Assembly (NCBI RefSeq): GCF_019443445.1
Contig: NZ_CP080378.1
Coordinates: 1,674,001-1,738,000, forward strand
Reading direction: 5' to 3'
Source: Massilia sp. PAMC28688
GTDB lineage: Bacteria > Pseudomonadota > Gammaproteobacteria > Burkholderiales > Burkholderiaceae_D
Length of the DNA stretch: 64,000 bases
The notes under the pieces are model-generated. The model was not told the DNA's origin, did no database searches, and was given only the letters and a program-made list of their open reading frames with translations. Positions within the stretch are counted from its first letter, which is position 1; each line of letters starts with the position of its first letter. Made by a program: the position numbers and the translations under genes. Below, piece by piece: positions 37,605 through 48,454 of this stretch.

Positions 37605-40600
37605 ATGCCAGACACCACGGCAAGCGCGCCTGCCCAGCAGGACGTGGCCGACCGCCTCAGCACGGTCACCCTCGACGACAAGTACACCGCTACCTCCGGC
37701 AACATCTTCCTGTCCGGCATCCAGGCCCTGGTGCGCCTGCCCATGATGCAGCGCGAGCGCGACCTTGCCGCCGGCCTGAACACGGCAGGCTTCATTTCCG
37801 GCTACCGCGGCTCGCCCCTTGGCGGCCTCGATGAAACGCTGTGGAAAGCCAAGAAACACCTGGAAGCGCACCATGTGCAGTTTGTCCCCGGCGTGAATGA
37901 AGACCTGGCGGCCACGGCGGTGTGGGGTTCGCAGACGGTCGACCTGATCGGCCCTGCCAAGTACGATGGCGTGTTTGCCATGTGGTATGGCAAGGGCCCG
38001 GGCGTGGACCGCTGCGGCGACGTTTTCAAGCACATGAACCACGCCGGTACGGCCAAGCATGGCGGCGTGCTGTTGGTGGCCGGCGACGACCATGGCGCCT
38101 ATTCCTCGACCCTGCCGCACCAGTCCGACCACATTTTCTCGGCCTGCATGGTGCCGCTGCTATACCCCTGCAATGTGCAGGAATACCTGGACCTGGGCGT
38201 GCACGGCTGGGCCATGTCCCGTTTTTCCGGCTGCACGGTGGCGTTCAAGGCGCTGGCCGACACGGTCGAGTCGAGCGCGTCGGTCGATGCCAACCCGCAC
38301 CGCGTCCAAGTGAAGATTCCGCAAGACTTCGTCATGCCGGAGGGCGGCCTGAACACGCGCCTGTCGAGCGATCCTCTGGGCATGCAGGCGCGCAAGCAGG
38401 AAGCGCTGATGCAGGACTACAAGATCTACGCGGCGCTGGCCTACGCCCGCGAAAACAAGCTCAACCATACCACCATCGACAGCCCGGATGCCAAGCTGGG
38501 CATCATCGCCTCCGGCAAGTCTTACCTGGACGTGCTCGAAGCGCTGGAAGAACTGGGGATTGATGAAACGATGGCTGCGCAAGTGGGCCTGCGCCTGTTC
38601 AAGGTGGCCATGCCATGGCCGCTGGAGCCGGACAGCGTGCGCGAGTTTGCCCAGGGCCTGGACGAGATCCTGGTGGTGGAAGAAAAGCGCCAGATCGTCG
38701 AATACCAGCTCAAGGAACAGCTCTACAACTGGCGCGACGACGTGCGGCCGCGCGTGATCGGCAAGTTCGATGAAAAAGGCGAATGGGTGGCGCCGCGCGG
38801 CGAGTGGCTGCTCACCTCCAAGGCCGACTTTTCGGTCTCGCAGGTGGCGCGCGTGATTGCCTCGCGCGTGGGCCGCCTGATCAAGGATGAAAACACCTGC
38901 GACCTGATCAAGGCGCGCTTGACCTTTCTGGATGCGAAAGACGCCGTCCTGAAAAAGGCCATCAACACGCCATTTCGCCCCGCCTTTTACTGCTCCGGCT
39001 GCCCGCACAACACCTCCACCAAGGTTCCGGACGGCAGTTTCGCGCTGGCCGGTATCGGCTGCCACGTGATGGCCACCGCGATCTACCCGGAGATGAACAA
39101 GCTCACCACCCACATGGGCGGCGAAGGCGCGCCCTGGATTGGCCAGCAAGCCTTTTCCAAGGTCCCGCACGTATTCCAGAACCTCGGCGACGGCACCTAC
39201 TTCCACTCGGGCTACCTGGCCATCCGCGCCACCGTGGCGGCCAAGGTCAACATGACCTACAAGATCCTCTACAACGACGCGGTGGCCATGACCGGCGGCC
39301 AGCCGGTGGACGGCCAGACCTCGGTGCCCATGATCGCGCAGCAAATGGCCGCCGAAGGCATCAAGCGCGTGGCGCTGGTGACGGAAGACCTGTCGCGCTA
39401 CGACGATCGCAGCAACCTGCCGGACCTCGTGACCCTGCACGACCGCAAGGACATGGACGCGGTGCAGCGCGAGCTGCGCGAAATCCCCGGCGTGACGGTG
39501 CTGATCTACGACCAGACCTGCGCGGCCGAAAAGCGGCGCCGCCGCAAGAAGGGCGAGTTCCCCGACCCCAACAAGCGCATGGTGATCAACGACGCCGTGT
39601 GCGAAGGCTGCGGCGACTGCGGCATCCAGTCCAACTGCGTCTCGATCCTGCCCAAGGAAACCGAGTTTGGCCGCAAGCGCACCATCGACCAGTCATCCTG
39701 CAACAAGGACTACTCGTGCGTGAAAGGCTTTTGCCCGAGCTTTGTGACGGTGGAAGGCGGCGCGCTCAAAAAGACCAGGACCGGGGTGACCAGGAATAAC
39801 GCGGACGATGGCTTTGGTCCGCTGCCCGAGCCGACGCTGCCTGGCATCGAGCAGCCTTACAACATCCTGATCAACGGCATCGGCGGCACCGGCGTGATCA
39901 CCGTGGGCGCCCTGATGGGCATGGCCGCCCACCTCGAAGGCAAGGGCGCCTCGGTGCTGGACATGACGGGCATGTCGCAAAAAAAACGGCTCGGTCACCT
40001 CGCACGTTAAAATCGCGCGCACCCCGGCCCACCTGCGCGCCCAGCGCATCGCCACCGGCGAAGCAGACCTGGTGCTGGGCTGCGACATGCTCACCGCCGG
40101 CGCCGCCGACGCCATCTCCAAGATGCGTCCCGGCCGTACCCTGGCCGTGATCAACCTGCACGAGCAGCCGCCCGGCACCTTTGCCCAGAACGCCGACTGG
40201 CAGTATCCGGCCGCCGAAGTGCGCGCCCTGATCCAGGAGTCGGTGGGCGCGCCGGCGATTGACGCGGCCGACTTCATCGACGCCACCAAGCTCGCTACGG
40301 CGCTGATGGGCGACTCGATCGCTGCCAACCTGTTCATGCTCGGTTACGCCTGGCAGCGTGGCCGCATTCCCCTGAACGAAGCGTCGCTGCTGCGCGCCAT
40401 CGAATTGAATGGCGTGGGGATCGAGTCGAACAAGAAGAGCTTCTTGTGGGGCCGCCGCGCGGCGGTGGACTTCAAGCGCGTGGAAAAGGTGGCCACCCCT
40501 ACCCAGGCCATCGTGGTGCAGATGCCGCAAAGCCTGGAAAACGTGATCAAGAAGCGGGTGGAGTTCTTGACCGCTTACCAGGACAGCGCGTACGCCGCGC

Positions 40601-41169
40601 GTTACGAAGAACTGGTGTCGCGCGTGCGCCAGGCGGAAGCGGCTGCGGGCCTGGGCACCAAGCTGTCCCTTGCTGTGGCCAAGTACTACTTCAAGCTCAT
40701 GGTTTACAAGGACGAGTATGAAGTGGCGCGCCTGTACACGGACGGACGCTTTGTGGAGCAGCTCAAGTCCCAGTTCGAGGGCAATTTTTCGGTCAAGTTC
40801 AACCTGGCCCCGCCCCTGTTTTCCAAGAAGGATGCCAAGGGCCATCTGGTCAAGGCGGAATTCGGTTCCTGGATGTGGAGCGCCTTTAAGCTGCTCGCCA
40901 AATTCAAGGGCCTGCGCGGCGGCGCGCTCGACATTTTCGGCTACACGCAAGAGCGTAAGATGGAGCGTGCCCTGATCGTGGAATACCGCCAGATGATCGA
41001 AGGCTTGCTGGCCGGCCTGAATGCCGAGAACCACGCGACGGCAGTGGAACTGGCCAACCTGCCGGAACAGATCCGCGGCTTTGGCCACATCAAGGAAGGC
41101 AATGTGGCAGTGTTCCGCAAGGAGAAGTCGCGTTTGCTGGGCAAGGCCACGCAGCAGCACGCAGCGTAA
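37605..41169 (+). CDS. Indolepyruvate:ferredoxin oxidoreductase, single chain (frame interrupted at A8)
   Basis: Oxidatively decarboxylates aryl- or branched-chain 2-oxoacids to acyl-CoA. The pieces together encode about 1,187 aa, the usual length of the fused enzyme. The N-terminal part carries the TPP-dependent oxidoreductase region. Then follow ferredoxin-like cysteines (CEGCGDCGIQSNC, CNKDYSCVKGFC, about 665-710) and the gamma-type domain (NGIGGTGVITVGALMGMAAHLEGKG). At 39979-39986 a run of eight A puts the frame out by one: translation stops after MSQKKRLGHLAR, while with seven A it reads MSQKNGSVTSHVKIAR and continues to 41169. ATG 37605 follows TTTGGAG. Could be a sequencing error, a real mutation, or slippage-corrected. 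Confidence 0.88.
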
Positions 41170-41222
41170 GGGAATCTGGGGCTTGGCTGGCGTTGTCGAT
41201 GACAGCGCAGCCGAGTCCTCGC

Positions 41223-41243
41223 TTGACGTTAACGTAAACGTCA
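41223..41243. promoter_or_regulatory. Palindromic operator-like site upstream of icmF
   Basis: TGACGTTAACGTAAACGTCA (41224-41243) matches its own complement at 18 of 20 positions, and its first bases form a -35-like TTGACG. It resembles MerR-type LiuR operators known upstream of branched-chain amino acid and acyl-CoA catabolic genes in Proteobacteria. It lies 34 bp before the icmF start. Confidence 0.6.
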
Positions 41244-41277
41244 TATACCGTACAAAAGAATATCAGCAAGGATGACC

Positions 41278-44200
41278 ATGAACGACATCACCCCCGCCGC
41301 CAAACTCAACGTGCCCGAGCAGCCCAAGCTGGCCAATAAGGTCCGCTTCGTGACCGCCGCTTCCCTGTTCGACGGCCATGACGCCTCGATCAACATCATG
41401 CGCCGCATCCTGCAGTCCAACGGCGTGGAAGTGGTCCACCTGGGCCACAACCGCTCGGTCGACGAAGTGGTGACCGCGGCCCTGGCCGAAGACGTGCAGG
41501 GCATCGCCATCTCCAGCTACCAGGGTGGGCACGTTGAATACTTCAAGTACATGATCGACCTGCTCAAGCAGCGCGGCGGCGCCCACATCAAGGTGTTTGG
41601 CGGCGGCGGCGGGGTGATCGTGCCGGATGAAATCGCGGACCTGCATGCCTATGGCGTGACGCGCATCTTCAGCCCGGAAGATGGCCAGCGCATGGGCCTG
41701 GTGGGCATGATCCAATCCATGATCCAGGCCTGCGACATTGACCTGTCGGCCTACTCGCCCACGTCGCTGGCGCCATTGCAGCAGGGCGACGTGGCATCGC
41801 GCCACCGCCCGCTGGCCCAGCTGATCACGGCGCTGGAAAATGACAAGGCGGCGCCGGAACTGCGCCGCGCCATCCACGAGGCGGCCGACGGCCTGGCCGT
41901 GCCCACGCTCGGCATCACCGGCACCGGCGGCGCCGGCAAGTCGTCGCTGACCGATGAACTGATTCGCCGCATCCGCCTGGACCAGGGCGACGCGCTCCAT
42001 ATCGCCATCATCTCGATCGACCCGTCGCGCCGCAAGTCGGGCGGCGCCCTGCTGGGTGACCGCATCCGCATGAACGCGATCAACCCGTGGAGCAATGGCG
42101 CGCGCGTGTTCATGCGCTCCCTGGCCACGCGCGAAGCCGGGTCTGAGATTTCGCAAGCCCTGCCGGACGTGATCGCGGCCTGCAAGGTGGCGGGCTTTGA
42201 CCTGGTGATCGTCGAGACCTCGGGCATTGGCCAGGGCGACGCCGCCATCGTGCCGCACGTGGACGTGTCGATGTACGTGATGACGCCGGAATTTGGCGCT
42301 GCCTCCCAGCTGGAAAAGATCGACATGCTCGATTTTGCCGACTTCATCGCGATTAACAAGTTTGACCGCAAGGGTTCGCAGGATGCGCTGCGCGACGTCG
42401 CCAAGCAGTACCAGCGCAACCGCGAAATGTGGAGCCGCCGGCCGGAAGAGATGCCGGTGTACGGCACCCAGGCATCGCGCTTCAATGACGATGGCGTGAC
42501 GGCCCTGTACCACGGCCTGCTGCCCAAACTGGCCGAATTCGGCCTCAAGCCGCAGCCGGGCAAACTGGCGCAGACGGACATTCGCCACTCGAGCGGCAAG
42601 CACGTGATCGTGCCGCCGGCGCGTGCGCGCTACCTGGCCGAGATCGCGGACACGGTGCGCGGCTATCACAAGAACACCGCCAGGCAGGTCAAGCTGGCAC
42701 GCGAGCGTCAGCAGCTGCAGGAAGCGAAGCGCATGCTGGCCGCCGCTTCCAAACATGCCGACTTCGATGACCTGATCACCGAGCGCGATCAGGCCATGGA
42801 CGCCAATGCCAGGAAGCTGCTGGCCATGTGGCCGGACATGCAGGCCGCGTATGCCGGCGACGATTACGTGGTCAAGATCCGCGACAAGGAAATCCGCACG
42901 CGCCTGATCCAGCACACCCTGTCGGGCACCAGGATCCGCAAGGTGGCGCTGCCGCGCTATGAAGACCACGGCGAAGTGCTGCGCTTCCTGATGCTGGAAA
43001 ACGTGCCGGGTTCATTCCCCTTCACCGCCGGCGTATTTGCCTTCAAGCGCGAAGGCGAAGACCCGACCCGCATGTTCGCCGGCGAAGGCGACTCGTTCCG
43101 CACCAACCGCCGCTTCAAGCTGGTGTCCGAAGGGATGGACGCCAAGCGCCTGTCGACGGCGTTTGACTCCGTCACCCTGTACGGCGCCGACCCGGCCCTG
43201 CGTCCGGACATCTACGGCAAGGTGGGCAACTCGGGCGTGTCGATCGCCACCCTGGACGACATGAAGGTGCTGTACGACGGCTTCAACCTGTGCAGCCCGA
43301 GCACCTCGGTATCGATGACCATCAATGGCCCCGCGCCGACCATCCTGGCCATGTTCATGAATACGGCCATCGACCAGCAGATCGACAAGTTCGCGCAAGA
43401 GAACCAGCGCCAGCCAACCGCCGACGAAACGGCCAAGATCCGCGCCTGGGTGCTGCAGAACGTGCGCGGCACGGTGCAGGCGGACATCCTGAAGGAAGAC
43501 CAGGGCCAGAACACCTGCATCTTCTCGACCGAGTTCTCGCTCAAGGTCATGGGCGATATCCAGGAGTATTTTGTGCACCACATGGTGCGCAACTTCTACT
43601 CGGTATCGATCTCGGGATACCACATTGCCGAAGCGGGCGCCAACCCGATTTCGCAGCTCGCCTTTACGCTCTCGAACGGCTTCACCTTCGTGGAAGCCTA
43701 CCTGGCGCGCGGCATGCACATTGACGACTTTGCGCCCAACCTGTCGTTCTTCTTCAGTAACGGCATGGATCCGGAGTACACGGTGCTGGGCCGGGTGGCG
43801 CGCCGCCTGTGGGCCGTGGCCATGCGCGACAAATACGGGGCCAATGACCGCAGCCAGAAGCTCAAGTACCACATCCAGACCTCGGGCCGCTCGCTGCACG
43901 CGCAGGAAATCGACTTTAACGATATCCGCACCACGCTGCAGGCCTTGATTGCCATTTACGACAACTGCAACAGCCTGCACACCAACGCCTACGACGAGGC
44001 GATCACCACGCCGACCGATGAATCGGTGCGCCGCGCGCTGGCGATCCAGCTGATCATCAACCGCGAGTGGGGCCTGGCCAAGAACGAGAACCCGAACCAG
44101 GGCTCGTTCATCATCGAAGAACTGACCGACCTGGTGGAAGAAGCGGTGCTGCAGGAATTCGAGCGCATTGCCGAACGCGGTGGCGTGCTCGGAGCCATGG

Positions 44201-44565
44201 AAACCGGCTACCAGCGCGGCAAGATCCAGGAAGAGTCGATGCTGTACGAGCACCAGAAGCATGACGGCACGCTGCCGATCATCGGCGTCAACACCTTCCG
44301 CAATCCGCATGCGAGCGATACGCCGCAAAAGATCGAACTGGCGCGCTCCACGGACGATGAAAAGCAGTCGCAGCTGACCCGCCTGGCCGACTTCCACAGC
44401 CGCCACGCGGCCGAGGCGCCGCAGGCCCTGGCCGCGTTGCAGCAGGCTGCCATCGACAATGCGAATGTGTTTGAAAAGCTGATGGATGCGGTGCGGGTGT
44501 GCTCGCTGGGCCAGATCACCACGGCCCTGTTCGAGGTCGGTGGCCAGTACCGCCGCAATATGTAA
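41278..44565 (+). CDS. icmF: Fused isobutyryl-CoA mutase IcmF
   Basis: 1,095-aa adenosylcobalamin-dependent mutase interconverting isobutyryl- and n-butyryl-CoA (pivalyl/isovaleryl variants are known). Domain order: B12-binding domain ([15 protein letters not shown] with His34 as lower ligand, [13 protein letters not shown]); MeaI-type G-protein chaperone (Walker [10 protein letters not shown] at about 214-222, [15 protein letters not shown]); linker; TIM-barrel mutase ([37 protein letters not shown]). The ATG at 41278 has AAGG 6 nt upstream; the in-frame ATG at 41272 abuts it. A strong terminator follows. It follows the oxidoreductase by about 100 bp. Confidence 0.95.
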   Translation: MNDITPAAKLNVPEQPKLANKVRFVTAASLFDGHDASINIMRRILQSNGVEVVHLGHNRSVDEVVTAALAEDVQGIAISSYQGGHVEYFKYMIDLLKQRGGAHIKVFGGGGGVIVPDEIADLHAYGVTRIFSPEDGQRMGLVGMIQSMIQACDIDLSAYSPTSLAPLQQGDVASRHRPLAQLITALENDKAAPELRRAIHEAADGLAVPTLGITGTGGAGKSSLTDELIRRIRLDQGDALHIAIISIDPSRRKSGGALLGDRIRMNAINPWSNGARVFMRSLATREAGSEISQALPDVIAACKVAGFDLVIVETSGIGQGDAAIVPHVDVSMYVMTPEFGAASQLEKIDMLDFADFIAINKFDRKGSQDALRDVAKQYQRNREMWSRRPEEMPVYGTQASRFNDDGVTALYHGLLPKLAEFGLKPQPGKLAQTDIRHSSGKHVIVPPARARYLAEIADTVRGYHKNTARQVKLARERQQLQEAKRMLAAASKHADFDDLITERDQAMDANARKLLAMWPDMQAAYAGDDYVVKIRDKEIRTRLIQHTLSGTRIRKVALPRYEDHGEVLRFLMLENVPGSFPFTAGVFAFKREGEDPTRMFAGEGDSFRTNRRFKLVSEGMDAKRLSTAFDSVTLYGADPALRPDIYGKVGNSGVSIATLDDMKVLYDGFNLCSPSTSVSMTINGPAPTILAMFMNTAIDQQIDKFAQENQRQPTADETAKIRAWVLQNVRGTVQADILKEDQGQNTCIFSTEFSLKVMGDIQEYFVHHMVRNFYSVSISGYHIAEAGANPISQLAFTLSNGFTFVEAYLARGMHIDDFAPNLSFFFSNGMDPEYTVLGRVARRLWAVAMRDKYGANDRSQKLKYHIQTSGRSLHAQEIDFNDIRTTLQALIAIYDNCNSLHTNAYDEAITTPTDESVRRALAIQLIINREWGLAKNENPNQGSFIIEELTDLVEEAVLQEFERIAERGGVLGAMETGYQRGKIQEESMLYEHQKHDGTLPIIGVNTFRNPHASDTPQKIELARSTDDEKQSQLTRLADFHSRHAAEAPQALAALQQAAIDNANVFEKLMDAVRVCSLGQITTALFEVGGQYRRNM

Positions 44566-44585
44566 GCTGCCGCGCGCAGGCGCGC

Positions 44586-44621
44586 CCCGGCCCCGGCATC
44601 TTGCCGGCGCCGGGTTTTTTT
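44586..44621. terminator. Terminator between icmF and the LacI gene
   Basis: A 12-bp stem with one mismatch (CCCGGCCCCGGC / GCCGGCGCCGGG) and ATCTT loop is followed by seven T. It ends icmF and overlaps the stop of the convergent LacI-type gene. Confidence 0.9.
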
Positions 44622-45627
44622 ACGCCTGGAGCGGGCGCCCCACCGTGGCGCCGGCCACCAGCCTGGGCTGCCACAGCTCCTGCATGGGCGCGGCGCCGTT
44701 GACCACGGCAGAGAGCATCTCGATCATCTTTGCGCCCGCCTTGTCGGCGCCCGGCTGGTCGATGGTGGTGACCCTGGCGCCCACCAGGGAATCTTCTATG
44801 CTGCCCCAGACGATGACGGACACCTCGCGCCCGATCTCCACGCCGGCGTCGAGCAGGGCGCGCACGGCGCCGACCCCGGAAAGGTGATTATCGACAATGA
44901 CGGCCGACGGCGGGGGACGGCATGCCAGGAGTTGTTGCATGGCCTGGTAGCCGGCGCGGCGGTCATGGCTGTTGTCGACCAGGTGGGCCGGATCGGTGGC
45001 CAGACCAGCCTCACCCATGCAGCGCAGGAAGCCGGTACGCCGCTGGCAGGCAAAATTCAGGCTCAGCGGGGCACTGATCATGCCGATGCGGCGGTGGCCG
45101 TGCTGCAGCAGGTGCTGGCACGCCATGACGATGCCGGCCTCGTTATCGAAATCAAACCAGGCATAGGGCTGGTCCAGTTCGGTGCGCCCGTGGGCAACAA
45201 AGGGGAAGCCCTTGCTGACCAGGTAGGCAATGCGCTGGTCGTGGACCAGGGTGCGGCTGACCACCAGGCCATCGACGCGCTTGCCGCGCACCATGTGCTC
45301 GTAGGAAGGCAACTCGTTACGGGCCGATACGGGGGCGATGATGAGATTGCGCTTGCTCGCTTCGAGCGCTGCCGACATGCCGCCCACCACTGCCAGGAAC
45401 ATGGGGTCGCCCAGATCCACGGGCGAAAGCGGATAGATGATGCCAAAGACATTGGTGCGGCCCACGGCCAGGCTGCGCGCCATGGGGTTGGCTTCGTAAC
45501 CGGAGGCGCGCGCTGCTGCCAGCACCCGCGCGCGCGTGACTTCGTTCACTTCCGGATAACCGTTCAAGGCGCGGCTGACGGTGGTTTTCGATACGCCCAA
45601 ATGGTCGGCAAGACTCTTAAGATTCAT
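44620..45627 (-). CDS. LacI-family transcriptional regulator
   Basis: 335-aa repressor: N-terminal LacI HTH (MNLKSLADHLGVSKTTVSRALNG) and hinge helix (NPMARSLAVGRT), then a sugar-binding-type effector domain (about 60-330; GIIYPLSPVDLGDP, FDNEAGIVMACQHLLQHGHRRIGMI, ADKAGAKMIEML). The ATG at 45627 gives the canonical N terminus. No sugar-uptake or catabolic operon is adjacent, so the ligand is unknown. Confidence 0.94.
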   Translation of the reverse strand: MNLKSLADHLGVSKTTVSRALNGYPEVNEVTRARVLAAARASGYEANPMARSLAVGRTNVFGIIYPLSPVDLGDPMFLAVVGGMSAALEASKRNLIIAPVSARNELPSYEHMVRGKRVDGLVVSRTLVHDQRIAYLVSKGFPFVAHGRTELDQPYAWFDFDNEAGIVMACQHLLQHGHRRIGMISAPLSLNFACQRRTGFLRCMGEAGLATDPAHLVDNSHDRRAGYQAMQQLLACRPPPSAVIVDNHLSGVGAVRALLDAGVEIGREVSVIVWGSIEDSLVGARVTTIDQPGADKAGAKMIEMLSAVVNGAAPMQELWQPRLVAGATVGRPLQA

Positions 45628-45679
45628 ACATCCACAGGCTGGTCCTTGTACACAGCCTGCGATTATAGCAACGTCCTTC

Positions 45680-46816
45680 TCATGGACCGCTTGATGGCGC
45701 GCAGCGCCGGGCGGCGCCCTGGTGGGCGAAGCAGATGGCGTAAATGGGCGGCAAGGTGGTGGACACGGTCTCCCAGCTGTCGCCACCATTGGCGCTCGCC
45801 CACAGCCCGCCCGTGGTGGACCCCATCAGCAGGGTACGGCCATCGTCCGCCACGGCCAGGCCATGGCGGTACACGAGGTCATAACAATGCTCTTGCGGCA
45901 GACCGGCGCGCAGGGCCGTGAAGGTCTTGCCGCCGTCCGAGGTGCGGGTCACGGCCATGGCGCTGTCGACGGGGATGCGGCGCTGGTCCGCCTCGGCCGG
46001 CGCAAACCACGCCGTCTCCGGGTCCGAAGGATGAGCCGCCACGGCAAAGCCGAAGCGCGAGACGGGCGCCGTGACGATTTCAGCCCAGTGCCGCCCGCCA
46101 TCGGCCGAGCGCCACATGCCGTTATGGTGCTGGCACCAGAACACGTCGGGATTGGCGGCGCACGGCACCACGCGGTGCGGATCCTGCACGGCTTCATTTT
46201 CGTTGAGCTCGGGCGGCATGTAGTCGGCGCGCATGCCGGTCGACGATACCGTCCAGCTGGCCCCGCCGTCTTGGCTGCGCCACACGCCGCCGCAGGATAC
46301 GGCCACCAGCAGGTGGCCGCTGTTGCGGGGGTCGACACTGATGCTGTGGATGCCCGGCACATCGTAGCCGCCGCCGAACCACTCGCTGCGCTGCGGCACG
46401 TCCCACAGCGCGCGCACCAGTTCCCAGCTGCTGCCGCGGTCGCTGGACTTGAACAGGCCGCCCGGCAGGGTGCCGGCCCACAGCACCCCCGGCTCATCGT
46501 GGCCGCCCGCTTCCAGCGCCCAGATCAGCCTGTTTTTCCATTCGACGGGATCGGTGCTGTCGGCCGGCTTGGGCGGATAGGCAGGGGCGGCAACTTCGGT
46601 CCAGCTGTCGCTGCCGGGGTCGCGGCGGTGCAGCTTGACGCCAAAATGGCCCAGGTTAAGGGCGGCATACAGGGTGCCGTCGCGCCGGTCCGCCAGGGCC
46701 ATCGATACCGGCTCGCCCAGGAAATGGCGGTGCGCGACCTGCCAGCGCCCGGCCTCCTGGCGCAGCTCGAACAGGCCCTTGCGGGTTGACAGGTAGGCAG
46801 TGTCGTACATGGTCAT
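45680..46816 (-). CDS. BNR/Asp-box repeat (sialidase-fold) protein
   Basis: 378-aa beta-propeller protein without a signal peptide. Repeated Asp-boxes are visible: SSDRGSSWELV, SQDGGASWTVS, SADGGRHWAEI, TSDGGKTFTAL and SANGGDSWETV, five blades' worth. It resembles proteins labelled exo-alpha-sialidase or glycosyl hydrolase, but no sialidase catalytic Arg triad can be assigned. It overlaps the MoaD-like gene by 4 bp, so the two products are likely partners. Confidence 0.83.
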   Translation of the reverse strand: MTMYDTAYLSTRKGLFELRQEAGRWQVAHRHFLGEPVSMALADRRDGTLYAALNLGHFGVKLHRRDPGSDSWTEVAAPAYPPKPADSTDPVEWKNRLIWALEAGGHDEPGVLWAGTLPGGLFKSSDRGSSWELVRALWDVPQRSEWFGGGYDVPGIHSISVDPRNSGHLLVAVSCGGVWRSQDGGASWTVSSTGMRADYMPPELNENEAVQDPHRVVPCAANPDVFWCQHHNGMWRSADGGRHWAEIVTAPVSRFGFAVAAHPSDPETAWFAPAEADQRRIPVDSAMAVTRTSDGGKTFTALRAGLPQEHCYDLVYRHGLAVADDGRTLLMGSTTGGLWASANGGDSWETVSTTLPPIYAICFAHQGAARRCAPSSGP

Positions 46817-47082
46817 CCTCCGGATAGGGCCTGCAATATATAGACAGTCGACGCGGGTAAAAGTGCATCCTGCAGTCCGACACGGTCGGCCGCCCGGCGG
46901 CCATCGATGAACACCACCACATTCTCGCGCAGGTGGCCCTGCTCATCGACGATGTAGGAACGCAGCTGTGGATTGGCACTGAATGCGCGCTCGAGGGCAG
47001 CGTGCAGCGTGGGCGCATCGACAGCCACTTCCGGCACCGGCAGGAAGCGGGCCAGCTGCTGCGTAAAGATCAATCGGGCCAT
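46813..47082 (-). CDS. MoaD/ThiS-family ubiquitin-like protein
   Basis: 89-aa beta-grasp protein ending in the di-glycine tail (LQALSGG) that E1-like enzymes adenylate. Other family segments are LHAALERAFSANPQLRSYI and LRENVVVFIDGR. It is translationally coupled (4-bp overlap) with the BNR-repeat gene and not next to thiamine or molybdopterin genes. A ThiF-like enzyme is encoded about 2.4 kb further on. Its role as sulfur carrier or protein tag is unknown. Confidence 0.84.
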   Translation of the reverse strand: MARLIFTQQLARFLPVPEVAVDAPTLHAALERAFSANPQLRSYIVDEQGHLRENVVVFIDGRRAADRVGLQDALLPASTVYILQALSGG

Positions 47083-47309
47083 GCTGCCTCCACAAGTGAA
47101 GCCAGATTTTACTCCCGCCGCCCGTCGCGCGATCCGATAATTTTATTTGCCAAAAGGAATAAATAGATTCATTCGATTAATTAATGACTCTAATAAACAT
47201 TCTGATTGCCAATTAAACCCTCGGATAAATTAATTAATATAAACATATTGCTTTCCTGCTGGAAAACTCTTTGTCGGATAACTTTACAGCATAATCCCGG
47301 TTCAGATCC

Positions 47310-47366
47310 GGGACAGCGCTAAGTCCCTGTTTACTAAGGAATCGTGATATTTGGCACGCTCTTTGC
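47310..47366 (+). promoter_or_regulatory. Sigma-54 promoter with upstream dyad, PEP-CTERM gene
   Basis: TTGGCACGCTCTTTGC (47351-47366) is a consensus -24/-12 element with exact GG-N10-GC spacing, 51 bp before the start codon. An inverted repeat GGGAC-N8-GTCCC (47310-47327) lies just upstream and could bind an activator. The rest of the 47083-47417 gap is very AT-rich, with two copies of TTAATTAAT, and has no gene. PEP-CTERM genes in floc-forming betaproteobacteria are known to need RpoN and PrsK/PrsR. Confidence 0.88.
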
Positions 47367-47417
47367 TAATATCCCCATGCAGGCAGTAGCCCCAAACAAA
47401 TCAAATTCGAGGAACAT

Positions 47418-48275
47418 ATGAAACTTCTGAAAAAAATCACCGCAGCGGCAGCAGTAGCACTGGCAATGGCCGGCAATGCAAACGCAAACGTCGTACTGAA
47501 CGACTGGGTCTTCAATCCTAACGGCGGCGGCTTCGCTTCCGGCCAGGTCATCAACGAATACCTGGACGTGAACGGCAATGCCTTCATCGAGCTGACCAAC
47601 ACCGGCGGCGGCACCTTCTCCTTCACGGAGCACGCAGCCTTCAACCTGGTGCAGGCAGACAGCAACGGTCAGCTGTTCCCAATCAACTACGCTGGTGGCA
47701 ACATCACGGCAACGTTCGTGGCAACCGGCACCGGTAACTTCTCCGGCGCGTTCCAGTTCACCGGCGGCACCATCCGCATGTACCAGAACCCAACGAACAA
47801 CCAGTACGCCACCACCGACGGCATGTACGGTGCTGACCTGGGCAACATGATTGCTGAGTTCGAAGTCCTGCCTGGCGGCGGCGGTCTGGTAGACGGTTCC
47901 GGCCTGCCAACCAACAACGGCCAGATCAGCGTATTCGCCAAGGCAGTTGCCGGCGGCCTGGATGCTGGTTACTTCTTCCGCGGCAACGGTGCCGACCTGT
48001 CGGGCGAAGACATCCTGTCGTTCGCGTTCACCAACGCTAACACCGTTGGCGCCCCAACCAACAACATGGTTGGCGAGATCGCTTGCCAGTTCGCCGGCTT
48101 TGGCGGCCCAGGCTGCGCCGGTGGTACGTACTCGAACGTTCCTGGCAGCCACTTCTTCGTCAGCAACAACGGTCAGTTCAAACTGGCTGAAGTACCAGAG
48201 CCAGGTTCGCTGGCCCTGCTGGGCATCGCCGTACTGGGTGCAGGCGTTGCTGCTCGCAAGCGCAAGCAAGCCTAA
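47418..48275 (+). CDS. PEP-CTERM sorting-domain protein (PepA-like)
   Basis: 285-aa secreted protein: signal peptide (1-23, ending NANA), a Gly/Asn/Thr-rich beta body with few charges, and the C-terminal sorting signal VPEPGSLALLGIAVLGAG followed by AARKRKQA, the site for exosortase A processing. Codon use (CCA, GCA, GTA rich) differs from the neighbours and suggests high expression. A consensus sigma-54 promoter and a strong terminator frame it as a single gene. Similar to flocculation-associated PepA by layout; exact orthology is not shown. Confidence 0.92.
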   Translation: MKLLKKITAAAAVALAMAGNANANVVLNDWVFNPNGGGFASGQVINEYLDVNGNAFIELTNTGGGTFSFTEHAAFNLVQADSNGQLFPINYAGGNITATFVATGTGNFSGAFQFTGGTIRMYQNPTNNQYATTDGMYGADLGNMIAEFEVLPGGGGLVDGSGLPTNNGQISVFAKAVAGGLDAGYFFRGNGADLSGEDILSFAFTNANTVGAPTNNMVGEIACQFAGFGGPGCAGGTYSNVPGSHFFVSNNGQFKLAEVPEPGSLALLGIAVLGAGVAARKRKQA

Positions 48276-48295
48276 GCATTTCTCGGCATGACACT

Positions 48296-48323
48296 GAGCG
48301 GACTGCGGTCCGCTCTTTTTTTT
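48296..48323 (+). terminator. Terminator of the PEP-CTERM gene
   Basis: GAGCGGAC / GTCCGCTC perfect 8-bp stem with TGCG loop, followed by eight T, 20 bp after the stop codon. Confidence 0.95.
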
Positions 48324-48378
48324 GCCCATGTTTTCCCCGTATTTTGCCCGAGCCGGCGGCAAGGCCGGCAAGCGACGT

Positions 48379-48402
48379 AAAAACAGGCCGCATGCGGCCT
48401 GT
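48379..48402 (-). terminator. Terminator of the FeeM-ThiF-nitroreductase genes
   Basis: A 20-bp perfect palindrome (ACAGGCCGCATGCGGCCTGT) is followed on the minus strand by a T-run, 52 bp after the nitroreductase stop codon. Confidence 0.8.
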
Positions 48403-48454
48403 CGGGATCTGCAGGGGTGTGCCCGGATGTGCCGGGGTTTGTGCCAATGTATCG

